A stretch of 64,000 nucleotides of DNA from Onishia taeanensis (GTDB lineage: Bacteria > Pseudomonadota > Gammaproteobacteria > Pseudomonadales > Halomonadaceae). The position numbers were made by a program, and so were the translations under genes. Location of the stretch: contig NZ_JABVXC010000013.1 in assembly GCF_013349955.1 (NCBI RefSeq), positions 1 through 64,000 on the forward strand, given 5' to 3'. Position 1 is the stretch's first letter. Each line of letters starts with the position of its first letter. Below, in pieces: positions 41,386 through 51,332 of this stretch. The notes under the pieces are model-generated. The model was not told the origin of the DNA. It made no database searches and worked only from the letters and a program-made list of their open reading frames with translations.

Positions 41386-42822
41386 CTAGATAGATGATGA
41401 ATTTATTATATTGGAAGTTTCAAAAATGGTCTTTTGGGTATCACATCCTTCGGTAGCTTGGCGAGATAGGTGATGCTTCTCCATTAGGCGATAGAGTGTT
41501 ACACGGGAGACACCTAGCTCCTTGGCAGCTTTTTGTACCTTGTACTTGTTCCTGACCAAGGCGGCATTGATGACTTCATGCTCGGCGATCTCACGGGCCT
41601 TTTCCAGCGTGAGCGGTTCTCGCCAGTCATGACTGCGTCGTTCCAGCCCCAAATCTTCTGGCGAAATCAAACGATGCTCGCACATCACCGTAGCCCGCCT
41701 TACGCGGTTGATGAGCTCCCTGACATTGCCTGGCCATTGATACTGCTGCATCACAGCTCTGCTGTCCTTGCTGAAGCCACGAGCTCTGGTTCTAGTCTCA
41801 CCTGAAAATTTATCGAAGAAATGATCAGATATAAGTCCAATATCCTGGCTACGGTCTCTTAAGGGAGGGACTGAGATATGGAGTACATTCAAACGGTGAT
41901 AGAGGTCCTCTCGGAACTTTCCTTCTTCGATCGCCTTATTCAAATCGACATGAGTCGCTGCCAATACCCTGACGTCTACTGATATTTCAGTCGTATCGCC
42001 AATGCGTTGTATTTTATGGTCCTCTAGAAACCGTAGTAGGTTAACTTGCATTTCGAGCGGAAGATCCCCTATTTCATCCAGGAAAAGCGTTCCTCCTTGA
42101 GTCGCTTCAATGCGTCCAACCTTGCGCTTTATCGCCCCTGTAAAGGCCCCTTTTTCATGACCAAAAAGTTCGGACTGAATGAGATGGGTCGGCAAAGCAC
42201 CACAATTCACGGCATTGAAAGGGCCATGTTTACGTGCTGATATTTCATGAATGCTTCGGGCTGTCAGCTCTTTGCCTGTTCCGGACTCGCCATTGATAAA
42301 CACGGGAGCATCGACTGCAGCCACTTTTTTGATGTTACAAAACAGCCCCTTCATTGATGCTGTGTTACCTAACATTTTTAGCATGCTACCCTGCTTCATT
42401 CCCTCGCGAGGGGATCTTGCACTGTTTTCTCTCCTTAGCAGTGACATCGCCTTGCAGCGAAATAATGAAATAATGATGTCATCAACGGAATCATCGTGCT
42501 CATGAAAGACGAAAAGGTTGCGTAATATAAATGTCTCGAGTACGTGACTAGCTCGAAAAGAGGCCGGGTCATTTACCAACCATCCGACCCAGTCCATATC
42601 AGGGTAAGCACTGATGGACTCTTCAAGCGTAGATAATTCATCCTCATCTGAGCTATGAATAGGTATGAGCCCGATAGGTATTCTACTTCCCTCATTTTGC
42701 GATTTAACTTGCAACTTAGCAGACGAAATTCCTATCCAGCCTTTTTCCTCGAGTATATCAAGCTTATCCCGAATATGTGGAGAGCACTCATGGGGGAAAA
42801 TGAAGAACTCAGGCGAGTCCAT
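41386..42822 (-). CDS. Sigma-54-dependent enhancer-binding regulator (VpsR/Fis type)
   Basis: AAAGGTG upstream favours ATG 42822 (478 residues). An N-terminal ~145-residue domain (with [15 protein letters not shown]) resembles the non-phosphorylated receiver-like domain of VpsR-type regulators. The AAA+ core has Walker A GESGTGK (178-184), the sigma-54 loop GAFTGA (225-230) and Walker B LFLDEIG (246-252). A C-terminal Fis-type HTH includes [22 protein letters not shown]. Intact GAFTGA implies true RpoN activation, and the only good RpoN promoter seen is that of the Gly-rich cluster. It is 56 nt downstream of the LuxR gene. Confidence 0.9.
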   Translation of the reverse strand: MDSPEFFIFPHECSPHIRDKLDILEEKGWIGISSAKLQVKSQNEGSRIPIGLIPIHSSDEDELSTLEESISAYPDMDWVGWLVNDPASFRASHVLETFILRNLFVFHEHDDSVDDIIISLFRCKAMSLLRRENSARSPREGMKQGSMLKMLGNTASMKGLFCNIKKVAAVDAPVFINGESGTGKELTARSIHEISARKHGPFNAVNCGALPTHLIQSELFGHEKGAFTGAIKRKVGRIEATQGGTLFLDEIGDLPLEMQVNLLRFLEDHKIQRIGDTTEISVDVRVLAATHVDLNKAIEEGKFREDLYHRLNVLHISVPPLRDRSQDIGLISDHFFDKFSGETRTRARGFSKDSRAVMQQYQWPGNVRELINRVRRATVMCEHRLISPEDLGLERRSHDWREPLTLEKAREIAEHEVINAALVRNKYKVQKAAKELGVSRVTLYRLMEKHHLSRQATEGCDTQKTIFETSNIINSSSI

Positions 42823-42878
42823 TCGATTCACCTTTATCTTTAAAAGATATAGAGAAGCTGGCTATTCTAGTTGCTTTT

Positions 42879-43553
42879 TCAAGCTCCTTTGAGAATTTTT
42901 TTTAATGGGGCAGGGCTAGTCGCCAAGTTTTGCCGTGCCCAATTCATTGCTTGAATACGGTTGTGGACTTTTATTTTTTTGAAAATATTGTAAAGGTGCG
43001 ATTTAACGGTATGTTCGCTGACAAAAAGTTTATCGGCGATATCGGTATTGGAAGCACCAGAACTCAGCAGGCTGATGATTTCCATTTCGCGGTGTGTCAG
43101 CCCACAAACCGGGCGATACGCATTGCGCTGCTGCTGCCGATAGAAGTTTATCAGCCGTGCCATCAGGCTACGCGACATCCAAAGGTCGCCTTCGATGAGT
43201 CGGTTGATCCCCTTGCAGGTCAATAGCAAGCTATCGTTGCGGTAGAAAACGCCCTGTAGGTGGTAGGCCGCCAGTAAGTCGGCAGCGTGATCCTCATCGC
43301 GAAGATTCAGGGCCGCGAGCACCACGGTCTCATTTTCCAGCGACAGGTTGTGCCATTGCTGAATCGCTTCTTCCGCCACATGGTTCGTGTCCAGCAACAC
43401 GATGTTCTTGCTACTGCCATCTGGAATGACTTGTGCATCCGGTGGAAGGGCAGTGACCGTCTCATCTAACTGCTCATGAATATAGTTGATGAAGAGCTGA
43501 GACTGGGGGTTGCAGTCCGTGACGAGCAGGATTGAAATGCCTGGATGATTCAT
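42879..43553 (-). CDS. CsgD-like LuxR-family regulator
   Basis: The 224-residue protein has a divergent receiver-like N-terminal domain (possible acceptor D55 in IVLLDTN). Next comes the linker ICKGINRLIEGDLWMSR-like segment (TCKGINRLIEGDLWMSR) typical of CsgD. The C-terminal LuxR HTH is LTHREMEIISLLSSGASNTDIADKLFVSEHTVKSHLYNIF-like (about 155-195). CsgD controls curli and matrix in enterics. The neighbouring VpsR-like protein and the secreted subunits suggest an analogous biofilm role here. It probably forms an operon with the enhancer-binding protein gene. Confidence 0.87.
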   Translation of the reverse strand: MNHPGISILLVTDCNPQSQLFINYIHEQLDETVTALPPDAQVIPDGSSKNIVLLDTNHVAEEAIQQWHNLSLENETVVLAALNLRDEDHAADLLAAYHLQGVFYRNDSLLLTCKGINRLIEGDLWMSRSLMARLINFYRQQQRNAYRPVCGLTHREMEIISLLSSGASNTDIADKLFVSEHTVKSHLYNIFKKIKVHNRIQAMNWARQNLATSPAPLKKILKGA

Positions 43554-43959
43554 GACCTGTACTCCGGCGAAATTTTCATCATCCGATAGGATGACGCCTC
43601 ATATGATCCATATGTATAGCCGATCTCTCGCCTAAGCGTTGCTTGTTCCGGCCTATTTGTAAAGTTTAGTTACAAAAATAGCTTGCACCTGCCTATCGGA
43701 ATGGCAACTGCTGGCCACCATCATTTTCTTATTACACTATATATATCATATAGTTAGTTGTTTTTACCGAGTCCAGGATGAGCCGGCTGAAGCATAACGC
43801 TGAGTCGATTTTCATAATGTAACTGATTGTTGAGCGGGCTGGGTTCGTGCTTTTCGGTGACATTCCTAATCGTCGAAGCCTATCCCTCCTCCCCAGTGCT
43901 GGATGTCACAGGCGTGGCCTGGAGCGTAAAATGGTGGCATTTCTCTAGCAGGAGCCAAA
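43554..43959. other. 406-bp spacer between the regulator operon and rdgB
   Basis: No gene is seen. It is AT-rich around 43725-43770. CATATG-ATC-CATATG at 43600-43614, 47 nt upstream of the LuxR start, is a symmetric candidate operator or promoter element. A GGAG ribosome site for rdgB lies at the right end. Confidence 0.5.
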
Positions 43960-44559
43960 ATGATGACCATGCAACGACTGGTATTGGCCAGTGGTAATAG
44001 CGGAAAGCTGCAGGAGTTTCATCGCCTTCTGGCACCCCTGGGGTACGCCGTACATCCGCAGGCAGAGTATGAGGTACCTGAGGTAGAGGAAACCGGCCTT
44101 ACCTTCGTCGAGAATGCGCTGCTCAAGGCACGCGAAGCATGTCGAGTGAGTGGTTTGCCCGCGCTCGCCGATGACTCCGGCTTGGCGGTGGACGCGTTGA
44201 ATGGGGCCCCTGGGATCTACTCCGCCCGCTATGCCGGGGTACCGAAAAGCGACGATGCCAACAACCGCGAGCTACTCGCCGCCTTGGCCGAGGTGCCAGA
44301 AGGTCAGCGGGCGGCACGCTACTGGTGTGTGCTGGTCTATCTGCGCCATGCCGATGACCCGGTTCCCCTGATCGTGCAACGCAGCTGGGATGGCGAGATC
44401 CTTTTCTCGCCAAGGGGTGAAGGTGGATTCGGTTATGATCCGCTTTTTTGGCTACCCTCCCTTGGCCGATCAGCCGCCGAGCTAGATGGCGATGAGAAAA
44501 ATCGTGTCAGCCACCGAGGCCAGGCCATGCAGGCATTATTGGAGCAACTGGCAACATGA
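43960..44559 (+). CDS. rdgB: dITP/XTP pyrophosphatase (non-canonical purine NTP)
   Basis: The 199-residue Ham1/RdgB protein removes dITP and XTP from the nucleotide pool. It has [14 protein letters not shown] at the N-terminus, [27 protein letters not shown] and the C-terminal [11 protein letters not shown]...KNRVSHRG(Q)A. CAGGAG precedes two ATGs (43960 and 43963). It overlaps hemW by 4 nt, a conserved pair. Confidence 0.96.
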   Translation: MMTMQRLVLASGNSGKLQEFHRLLAPLGYAVHPQAEYEVPEVEETGLTFVENALLKAREACRVSGLPALADDSGLAVDALNGAPGIYSARYAGVPKSDDANNRELLAALAEVPEGQRAARYWCVLVYLRHADDPVPLIVQRSWDGEILFSPRGEGGFGYDPLFWLPSLGRSAAELDGDEKNRVSHRGQAMQALLEQLAT

Positions 44560-45722
44560 GTGCCCTGCCGCCTCTTGCGCTCTATGTCCATGTGCCGTGG
44601 TGCGTTCGCAAATGTCCGTATTGCGACTTCAACTCCCACGGTGTGGGCTATGGAGCAGACCTGCCTGAGGATACCTACCTCCAGGCGTTGCTGGCCGATC
44701 TCGATGCCGATCTTCCCTTGGCCGACGGGCGTGAGCTGGTCAGCATCTTTATCGGTGGGGGAACGCCGAGCCTGATGTCGGCCGACTTTTATCGCCGTTT
44801 CATCGCTGAGCTTCGCCTCAGGTTGCCGCTGGCCGAGGACATCGAGATCACGCTCGAAGCCAACCCGGGTACCGTCGAGCACGATCGCTTTGAAGGGTAT
44901 CGGGAAGCGGGGATCAACCGGCTCTCCCTGGGCATTCAAAGCTTTCAGTCATCGCAGTTGGCAGCGCTGGGCCGCATTCACAGCGGTAACGATGCCAAGC
45001 ATGCCTTCGAGCAGGCGCGGGATGCCGGTTTTGACAATATCAACCTGGATCTGATGCACGGCCTGCCCGGGCAGGACCCCGCATTGGCGGAAGACGATCT
45101 TCAGCAGGCGCTAGCGCTCGGCCCCGATCATCTGTCTTGGTACCAGCTGACCCTGGAGCCCAATACCGAATTCCATTCCCATCCGCCGGCCTTGCCCGAA
45201 GAAGAAACGCTTTGGAAGATTCAAGACAAGGGCCATGACCAACTCGAAGCGGCCGGTTTTCATCGCTACGAGATTTCGGCTTACAGTCGCCCCGGGCGTG
45301 AAGCACGTCATAACCTGAATTACTGGACCTTTGGCGACTATCTGGGTATCGGCGCCGGTGCACATGGCAAGCTGAGCCGGCCGGGAAGACAGGGGCTGGA
45401 GATCGAGCGTCGCTGGAAGAGCCGCCAGCCCGAGGCCTATCTGCGTCGCCTGAATGATCCCCGCGGCTTTGTCGCCGGCCACCAGCGTATTCCTGAACAG
45501 GACCTAGTGCTCGAATTCGCCATGAACACGTTGCGCCTGGTCGAGGGCGTCCCTTCGGACACCTGGGTACGCCATACCGGACGTTCACTCGAGCAATTGG
45601 AGCGGTCGCTGAAGGAAGCGCGCAAAAAAGGATTACTTGTGGAAGATCCCTCGCATCTGCGAGCCTCTGCTCAAGGCTTGTTGTTTCTCAATGATCTCTT
45701 GGCTATGGTCAGTGACGACTAA
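44556..45722 (+). CDS. hemW: Radical SAM haem chaperone HemW
   Basis: The 388-residue protein has the radical-SAM CxxxCxxC motif in [18 protein letters not shown] near residue 11 and the family features [10 protein letters not shown] and [12 protein letters not shown]. HemW, formerly annotated as oxygen-independent coproporphyrinogen oxidase, binds haem and delivers it to respiratory enzymes. It lacks the extra N-terminal Cys region of true HemN. It is translationally coupled to rdgB. Confidence 0.95.
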   Translation: MSALPPLALYVHVPWCVRKCPYCDFNSHGVGYGADLPEDTYLQALLADLDADLPLADGRELVSIFIGGGTPSLMSADFYRRFIAELRLRLPLAEDIEITLEANPGTVEHDRFEGYREAGINRLSLGIQSFQSSQLAALGRIHSGNDAKHAFEQARDAGFDNINLDLMHGLPGQDPALAEDDLQQALALGPDHLSWYQLTLEPNTEFHSHPPALPEEETLWKIQDKGHDQLEAAGFHRYEISAYSRPGREARHNLNYWTFGDYLGIGAGAHGKLSRPGRQGLEIERRWKSRQPEAYLRRLNDPRGFVAGHQRIPEQDLVLEFAMNTLRLVEGVPSDTWVRHTGRSLEQLERSLKEARKKGLLVEDPSHLRASAQGLLFLNDLLAMVSDD

Positions 45723-45763
45723 CCCAAGGTGACGAGTTCGTGACCCCAAGGAGTATGAACCGT

Positions 45764-46441
45764 ATGACCCAATACTTTCGCCTTGCCCTGCCGCTGGCTG
45801 CAGCCCTGACGCTGGCCGCCTGTTCGACCACCAACTCCAACACCGGCGAGACCCAACGCAGCAACACGGGAACCGGTGCAGCTATCGGTGCCGCTGTCGG
45901 TGCCATGGCAGGCATGATCAGTGGTGATGGTGGTTCCAGCAGCCGTGACCGTGCGCTGATCGGTGCCGCGGTGGGTGCAGCTGCCGGTGGCGGTATCGGC
46001 GCCTATATGGATCGCCAGGAAGCCGAGCTGCGCCAGAGCATGGAAGGCACCGGTATCGGCGTAGACCGCCAGGGTGACAACATCATTCTCAACATGCCGA
46101 GCAGCGTGACCTTCGCCTTCGATTCCAGCGACCTGACCCCCGCAGCACGCTCAGCCCTGAATGATGTCTCTAACGTGCTTCAACAGTACCCTGAGACCCG
46201 CGTCAATATCGCTGGTCACACCGACAGCACGGGGGCGGCTGACTACAACCAGCGCCTATCCGAGCGGCGTGCTTCTGCGGTGGGCAACTACCTGTCCCAG
46301 ACCGGCGTCGCCGGCATGCGCCTGTCGATGACCGGCTATGGGGAAAATCAGCCGATCGCCAGCAACGATACCGAGCAGGGTCGTGCCCAGAACCGTCGGG
46401 TCGAGATCACGCTGACTCCGATGCAACAGCAGCAGCAGTAA
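45764..46441 (+). CDS. OmpA-family outer-membrane lipoprotein with glycine zipper (YiaD-like)
   Basis: AAGGAG is 10 nt before ATG 45764 but only 1 nt before ATG 45755, so the later start is chosen (225 residues). The lipobox is LTLAAC. Two glycine-zipper segments (GTGAAIGAAVGAMAGM and ALIGAAVGAAAGGGIGAYM) precede the OmpA C-terminal peptidoglycan-binding domain, which has VTFAFDSSDLTP, NIAGHTDSTGAADYNQRLSERRA and GRAQNRRVEI. It anchors the envelope to the cell wall. A terminator follows. Confidence 0.93.
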   Translation: MTQYFRLALPLAAALTLAACSTTNSNTGETQRSNTGTGAAIGAAVGAMAGMISGDGGSSSRDRALIGAAVGAAAGGGIGAYMDRQEAELRQSMEGTGIGVDRQGDNIILNMPSSVTFAFDSSDLTPAARSALNDVSNVLQQYPETRVNIAGHTDSTGAADYNQRLSERRASAVGNYLSQTGVAGMRLSMTGYGENQPIASNDTEQGRAQNRRVEITLTPMQQQQQ

Positions 46442-46478
46442 TACGCCACCCTGTGCCTGCTCTGGCAGGCCGCATTCT

Positions 46479-46515
46479 GACCCGCGGGCCTGCCAGCCAG
46501 CCCGCGGGTCTTTTT
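46479..46515 (+). terminator. Rho-independent terminator after the OmpA-like lipoprotein
   Basis: An 11-bp perfect stem (GACCCGCGGGC / GCCCGCGGGTC) with a 10-nt loop is followed by TTTTT. Confidence 0.93.
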
Positions 46516-46528
46516 CGTGGATTCGACT

Positions 46529-47395
46529 ATGCTTGCCTATCAACATGCCTACCATGCCGGCAATTTCGCCGACGTTCATAAGCATCTAACGCTTTTTGCC
46601 GTTACGCATTATTTATTACGTAAAAAATCGCCTGTTACGTATATCGATACGCACGCCGGCCGCGGAAGTTATCCCCTGGATGCCGAGGAGACCCTAAAGC
46701 TCGAGGAGTACCGCCACGGAGTGGCGCCGCTCTGGGATGAGCGTAAGACCCTGGGGCAGAGCGATCCCTTGCTTGGCGAGTGGCTGGATAGGCTGGATCT
46801 GGCACAGCGCGAGGCACGTCCTGAAGGCAAGTCTCATCTGGCGGTCTATCCCGGCTCGCCTTGGTGGCTGAATCAGGCGCTACGCTCGCAGGACCGGCTC
46901 AGTCTGTTCGAGCTCCATCCCAAGGAGCACGATCACCTGAGCGGACAGGCCCTACCCGACAATGCTAGGCGTATCCATGGCGATGGACTGGAAGGGCTCA
47001 AAAAGCGGCTGCCCGTTGCTACTCCGCGCCTGTGCGTGCTGATCGACCCCAGCTATGAACGCAAGGAAGAATATGCCGAGGTGGCTGCTAGCCTTCGCGA
47101 GATCGGCCGCAAGGCCCGTCATGCGGTCGTGATGATCTGGTATCCATTGCTGCCGGCAGGGCGACATCATGTGCTGCTCGACGAGGTCAAACGGGCAGGA
47201 CTCCGCAAGCTGTGGCGCAGTGAGTTCATCCTTCGGGATCCCGGGGCGGCCTCTCATGGCATGTATGGCAGCGGCATGCTGGTGATGAACCCCCCCTGGG
47301 GCCTCGACGAGATGCTGAACCCAACCATGTCGCTGATCCGCGCACGCCTGGCCCCTCAGGGCCGCCATGAGAGTGGCTGGTGGGTAGGGGAGTAA
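46529..47395 (+). CDS. rlmJ: 23S rRNA (adenine2030-N6)-methyltransferase
   Basis: The start is ATG 46529 (MLAYQHAYHAGNFADVHKHL), directly after the preceding terminator. The 288-residue protein has the RlmJ N-terminus, YIDTHAGRGSYPLD for SAM binding and the catalytic VLIDPSYERKEEY (DPxYE). It modifies A2030 of 23S rRNA. It is monocistronic, with no obvious partner. Confidence 0.95.
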   Translation: MLAYQHAYHAGNFADVHKHLTLFAVTHYLLRKKSPVTYIDTHAGRGSYPLDAEETLKLEEYRHGVAPLWDERKTLGQSDPLLGEWLDRLDLAQREARPEGKSHLAVYPGSPWWLNQALRSQDRLSLFELHPKEHDHLSGQALPDNARRIHGDGLEGLKKRLPVATPRLCVLIDPSYERKEEYAEVAASLREIGRKARHAVVMIWYPLLPAGRHHVLLDEVKRAGLRKLWRSEFILRDPGAASHGMYGSGMLVMNPPWGLDEMLNPTMSLIRARLAPQGRHESGWWVGE

Positions 47396-47517
47396 GCGTT
47401 CACTTCGTCTGTATGGCTTATAGTGTGAGGCTTATAGAATGGTGACGGTGAAGCCCTGGGCTTGCGAGTAGAGCGGTTTTCGCTTGATCGCGCCCGGGGC
47501 TCGCTATTTGGATCCAT

Positions 47518-48891
47518 TCATTTACCGATACAGAAACTGCCGAATATCTCGCCAAGCAGGTCGTCGGCGCTGAACTCACCGGTGATTTCACCCAAGGACT
47601 GCTGAGCATCGCGGAGATCTTCGGCCAGCAGTTCCCCCGCTCCGTAACCCGCCAGTTGCGCCTCTCCGTTTTCCAGGGCCGCCGTCGCACGGTCTAAGGC
47701 GTCCAGGTGGCGCCGGCGAGCCGAGAAACGGCCCTCGGTGGTGCTGGAAAAGCCCATTACCGTCTTCAAGTGCTCCTTCAAGTTATCCACACCCTCTCCG
47801 GTCTTCGCCGAAAGGCGCAGCACCGGGGTGGGTGTGGATAAGTCGAGCCCTGGGGCTTCTTGGCTGGTATCGACCTTGTTGCGGACCAGGGTCAGCCGGG
47901 ACGGGTCGGCGAGACGTGCGACGAATTCCGGCCAGATGGCCATCGGATCGGTCGCCTCGCTGATGCTGGCATCGACCATCAGCAGCACCCGGTCGGCCTT
48001 CTCGATCTCCGCCCAGGCGCGGGCGACGCCGATCTGCTCGACGGCATCCGGTGTGTCGCGAAGTCCGGCGGTATCGATCACGTGCAGCGGCATGCCGTCG
48101 ATATGGATATGTTCGCGCAGCACGTCTCGGGTGGTGCCCTCAATATCGGTGACGATGGCGGTGTCCTGCTCGGTCAGCGCATTGAGCAGGCTCGATTTGC
48201 CGGCATTGGGGCGCCCGGCGATCACCACGCTCATGCCCTCGCGCATTAGGGCCCCCTGGCCGGCGCTGACCCGCACTGCCGCCAGCTCTTCCTTGACCGC
48301 GGTGAGCATTGCCGCGACCTTGCCATCGGCCAGGAAATCGATTTCCTCTTCGGGGAAGTCGATGGCCGCCTCGACATACATTCGCAGCTCGATCAATCGC
48401 TGAACGAGGGCGTCGACGCGGGACGAGAACTCGCCCTGCAGCGAACGCAGGGCGTTCTCGGCGGCGCTGCGCGAGCTGGCATCGATCAGGTCGGCGATGG
48501 CCTCGGCCTGGGCCAGGTCCAGCTTGTCGTTGAGGAAGGCGCGCTCGGAGAACTCTCCGGGCCGGGCCAACCGAGCGCCTTGCTGCACGCAGCATTCGAG
48601 CAGCAGGTCCATGATCACCGGGCCGCCATGGCCCTGCAGTTCCAGTACATCCTCGCCGGTAAAGGAATGCGGGCCCTCGAAGTAGAGGGCGATGCCTTCG
48701 TCGATGATGCCCTCTTGGCCCTGGAAAGGGCCATAGTGAGCCTGACGAGGTCGCGGCAGGGTGCCCAGCATGTGCCGAGCGATCGCGGCACACAGCGGCC
48801 CTGAGACGCGCACAATGCCCACCCCGCCGCGCCCCGGCGGGGTAGCGAGGGCGACGATGGTGTCCTGGGTATAGAGACGACTGGCAGCCAT
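47518..48891 (-). CDS. mnmE: tRNA modification GTPase MnmE (TrmE)
   Basis: The 457-residue protein shows an N-terminal folate-binding domain ([22 protein letters not shown]), central helical domain and G domain. G1 is [15 protein letters not shown], with DIEGTTRD and DTAGLRDT following, and NKVD is G4. It ends in the catalytic CIGK. It pairs with MnmG for U34 modification. Two perfect DnaA boxes lie inside the gene at 47783-47791 and 47833-47841. It is downstream of yidC in the conserved rpmH-rnpA-yidC-mnmE order. Confidence 0.98.
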   Translation of the reverse strand: MAASRLYTQDTIVALATPPGRGGVGIVRVSGPLCAAIARHMLGTLPRPRQAHYGPFQGQEGIIDEGIALYFEGPHSFTGEDVLELQGHGGPVIMDLLLECCVQQGARLARPGEFSERAFLNDKLDLAQAEAIADLIDASSRSAAENALRSLQGEFSSRVDALVQRLIELRMYVEAAIDFPEEEIDFLADGKVAAMLTAVKEELAAVRVSAGQGALMREGMSVVIAGRPNAGKSSLLNALTEQDTAIVTDIEGTTRDVLREHIHIDGMPLHVIDTAGLRDTPDAVEQIGVARAWAEIEKADRVLLMVDASISEATDPMAIWPEFVARLADPSRLTLVRNKVDTSQEAPGLDLSTPTPVLRLSAKTGEGVDNLKEHLKTVMGFSSTTEGRFSARRRHLDALDRATAALENGEAQLAGYGAGELLAEDLRDAQQSLGEITGEFSADDLLGEIFGSFCIGK

Positions 48892-48943
48892 GATGACTCC
48901 GGTGACAAGGTCGTGGAATTGTCCCGTGACGGGGGCAGAAACG

Positions 48944-48971
48944 CCAGACCCCCGCCGGGGCGGGGGTCTGG
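48944..48971 (-). terminator. Hairpin between yidC and mnmE
   Basis: A perfect 13-bp GC-rich stem (CCAGACCCCCGCC / GGCGGGGGTCTGG) lies about 20 nt beyond the yidC stop. It is followed on the minus strand by a short T-containing tract. It may give partial termination before mnmE. Confidence 0.7.
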
Positions 48972-48991
48972 AAGCGTGGCGGTGACCAGGA

Positions 48992-50695
48992 TCACTCCTT
49001 GGTCTTCATGCCCTTGCCAACGCTTGGATCGTTCTCGATGTTCCGCGTGATGAACCACTGCTGCAGGATCGAGATGGTGTTGTTGACCACCCAGTAGATC
49101 ACCAGACCAGCCGGGAACCACAGGAAGAAGAAGGTGAAGATCACCGGCAGCATCTTCATGATCTTCGCCTGAGTGGGATCCGGCGGCGTCGGGTTCAGCA
49201 GCTGCTGCACGAACATGGAGGCACCCATCAGGATCGGCAGGATGAAGTAGGGATCCTTCACCGACAGATCCTGCACCCAGAGCATGAAGGGCGCGTGACG
49301 CAGTTCAACGGATTCCATCAGCATCCAGTACAGGGCGATGAAGACCGGCATCTGGATCAGGATCGGTAGGCAGCCCCCCAGAGGATTGATCTTCTCCTTC
49401 TGGTAGAACTTCATCATCTCCTGGGACATCTTCTGGCGATCATCGCCGAACTGTTCCTTGAGACGCTGCATCTCGGGCCCCAGCTTGCGCATGCGGGCCA
49501 TCGATTTATAGGCCTTGGCAGACAGCGGGAACAGGACCAGCTTGACGACTATGGTCAGGACCACGATCGACCAGCCCCAGTTGCCGAGCAAATCATGGAT
49601 ATGGTCGAGCAGCCAGAACAACGGGTTGGCCAGGAACCACAGCCAGCCGAAGTCCACGGTCAGCTCCAGGTGCGGAGCCACGGCCTCGAGGCGCTCTTGC
49701 ACCTTTGGCCCCATGTAGACGGTAGCACCGAGAGCGGCTTCACCGCCCGGTGCCAGCGTCTGCAGCGGACCGGCGAAGGCGGCGACATTGCGGCCGCGAG
49801 AATCGGTGGCCGCATAGTACAGGTTCTGCTGGCCCTGCTGAGGAGCCCAGGCCGTGGTGAAGTAGTGCTGGATCATGGCGACCCAACCACCCTCGACATC
49901 ACGGTTGTTGAAGCTGCCGTCCTGAATATCCTCGAAGTCGACCTTCTCGTAGTGGTTCTCCGGAGAAGAGTAGGCCGCCCCAAGATAGGACTTCATGCCC
50001 ATGCCCGAACCGGTGCTCGGATCGGCACTGTTGTCCCGGGCCAATTGACCGATGAAGCGTGCGCTGACGGGTTCCCCTCGGTCATTGTTGAGGAAGTAGT
50101 CGACCTTGACGGCATAGGTATCGCGCTGGAACGTCAGGCGCTTGGTCACATCGACGCCGTTGACCGTAGCGCTGAGCTCGACCACCACGCTGTCATCGCC
50201 CTCGTTGAGGCGATAGTCGGCCTGGCTCGGCGTGAAGGCGATCCGTCCTTCGTGTCCCTCGAGCTGGAGGCCCGATTTGGCGACGAAGCTACGGTTCGCG
50301 TTGTCGGAGAGCAACACGAAGGGCTGGTCGGAATTATTGGTCAGCTTGTGATCGAGCAGGGCCGCGTAGACGATATCGCCGCCTTGCGGATCGATGCGAA
50401 CGTCGAGCACGTCGGTGGTCACGGCGACTAGAGCACGGCTGTTGTCGTCGGCAGCCGCTGGATCACTCATGCTACCGGTTAGGTCCGATGCCCCTTGCGG
50501 GTTCGAAGAAGTCGTTGGTACCGACAGGCCCGACGCCTCATCGGCGTTGTCCTGACCAGTGGGTTGGCCACTGGTGGCAACCGAGGGTGCCTGGGTCTCA
50601 GTGGTGACCTGGCCGTAGTCCTGGTTCCACTGTACCACCAGCAGATAGGCCAGTACGGCGAGAGGAATCAGCAGTAGGAGTCGTTTTACGTCCAT
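48992..50695 (-). CDS. yidC: Membrane protein insertase YidC
   Basis: The start is ATG 50695 ([19 protein letters not shown]), giving 567 residues; the longer frame is not family-like. A first membrane helix is followed by the large periplasmic domain (about 40-340) and five C-terminal helices of the Oxa1 core ([28 protein letters not shown]). It inserts and folds inner-membrane proteins, including Fo c. No yidD lies in the 111-bp gap to rnpA. Confidence 0.97.
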   Translation of the reverse strand: MDVKRLLLLIPLAVLAYLLVVQWNQDYGQVTTETQAPSVATSGQPTGQDNADEASGLSVPTTSSNPQGASDLTGSMSDPAAADDNSRALVAVTTDVLDVRIDPQGGDIVYAALLDHKLTNNSDQPFVLLSDNANRSFVAKSGLQLEGHEGRIAFTPSQADYRLNEGDDSVVVELSATVNGVDVTKRLTFQRDTYAVKVDYFLNNDRGEPVSARFIGQLARDNSADPSTGSGMGMKSYLGAAYSSPENHYEKVDFEDIQDGSFNNRDVEGGWVAMIQHYFTTAWAPQQGQQNLYYAATDSRGRNVAAFAGPLQTLAPGGEAALGATVYMGPKVQERLEAVAPHLELTVDFGWLWFLANPLFWLLDHIHDLLGNWGWSIVVLTIVVKLVLFPLSAKAYKSMARMRKLGPEMQRLKEQFGDDRQKMSQEMMKFYQKEKINPLGGCLPILIQMPVFIALYWMLMESVELRHAPFMLWVQDLSVKDPYFILPILMGASMFVQQLLNPTPPDPTQAKIMKMLPVIFTFFFLWFPAGLVIYWVVNNTISILQQWFITRNIENDPSVGKGMKTKE

Positions 50696-50806
50696 GAGGG
50701 TCCTGCCCGATGGAAAATGAACATTCTGCAGTGCAGGGATCGTTGCCCCGTTAATACACACGAAAGCCTGCCAGGGGCAGGCTCCGAGGATCGCCGGTGT
50801 GTCCGA

Positions 50807-51190
50807 TCAGGATGGCGAGGCCGACTGCTTGCGAACGTCTTTTTCCAGACGCCGCCACATGCCATGAAGCTGGCGATGCAGAGTGTCATTATCCAGCTCA
50901 TGAACGCCGCGCCGGGCCAGGACGATGATGTCCACGGAAGGTAGGCGATGCTGCTGGTGACGAATGGATTCACGCACTAGGCGCTTAAGACGGTTGCGAT
51001 CGACGGCTCGTCGCACGGTCTTCTTGCTGAACACCATGCCGACACGAGGGTGGCCAAGCGGGTTATGACAGGCGAGAGCCAGCATCCCCTTGCCGTGAAC
51101 CTTGAGTGACGCATGGTCGAAGACGTGACGGTATTCCCCGGCGTTCAGCAGGCGCAGCGACCGGGGAAAGTCCTGATGGGGCAAGCGCAA
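50807..51190 (-). CDS. rnpA: Ribonuclease P protein component
   Basis: The 127-residue basic protein assists RNase P RNA in 5' tRNA processing. It has the RNR signature (AVDRNRLKRLVRES) and the FSKKTVRRAV segment. It starts 7 nt after the rpmH stop, the usual coupled pair. The expected yidD between rnpA and yidC is missing. Confidence 0.96.
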   Translation of the reverse strand: MRLPHQDFPRSLRLLNAGEYRHVFDHASLKVHGKGMLALACHNPLGHPRVGMVFSKKTVRRAVDRNRLKRLVRESIRHQQHRLPSVDIIVLARRGVHELDNDTLHRQLHGMWRRLEKDVRKQSASPS

Positions 51191-51197
51191 TCCGAGA

Positions 51198-51332
51198 TCA
51201 CGCGCTCAGACGCTTGCGACCCTTGGCACGACGACGTGCGAGGACGGCGCGACCATTTTTGGTGGCCATGCGTGCACGGAAGCCATGGTTACGCTTGCGC
51301 TTGAGGACGCTGGGCTGAAAGGTGCGTTTCAT
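51198..51332 (-). CDS. rpmH: Ribosomal protein L34
   Basis: This 44-residue protein is too short for most gene callers but is read directly. It begins [20 protein letters not shown], continues with a run of basic residues and ends GRKRLSA. It is a 50S ribosomal protein and marks the left border of the dnaA-proximal origin spacer. Confidence 0.98.
   Translation of the reverse strand: MKRTFQPSVLKRKRNHGFRARMATKNGRAVLARRRAKGRKRLSA

Noticed and set aside
49038..49053. parS-like TGTTCCGCGTGATGAA in yidC
   Set aside because: The central CACGTG and the right arm are not conserved.
50686..50973. Minus-strand frame considered as yidD
   Set aside because: Lacks the Cys-containing YidD signature and mostly overlaps rnpA.
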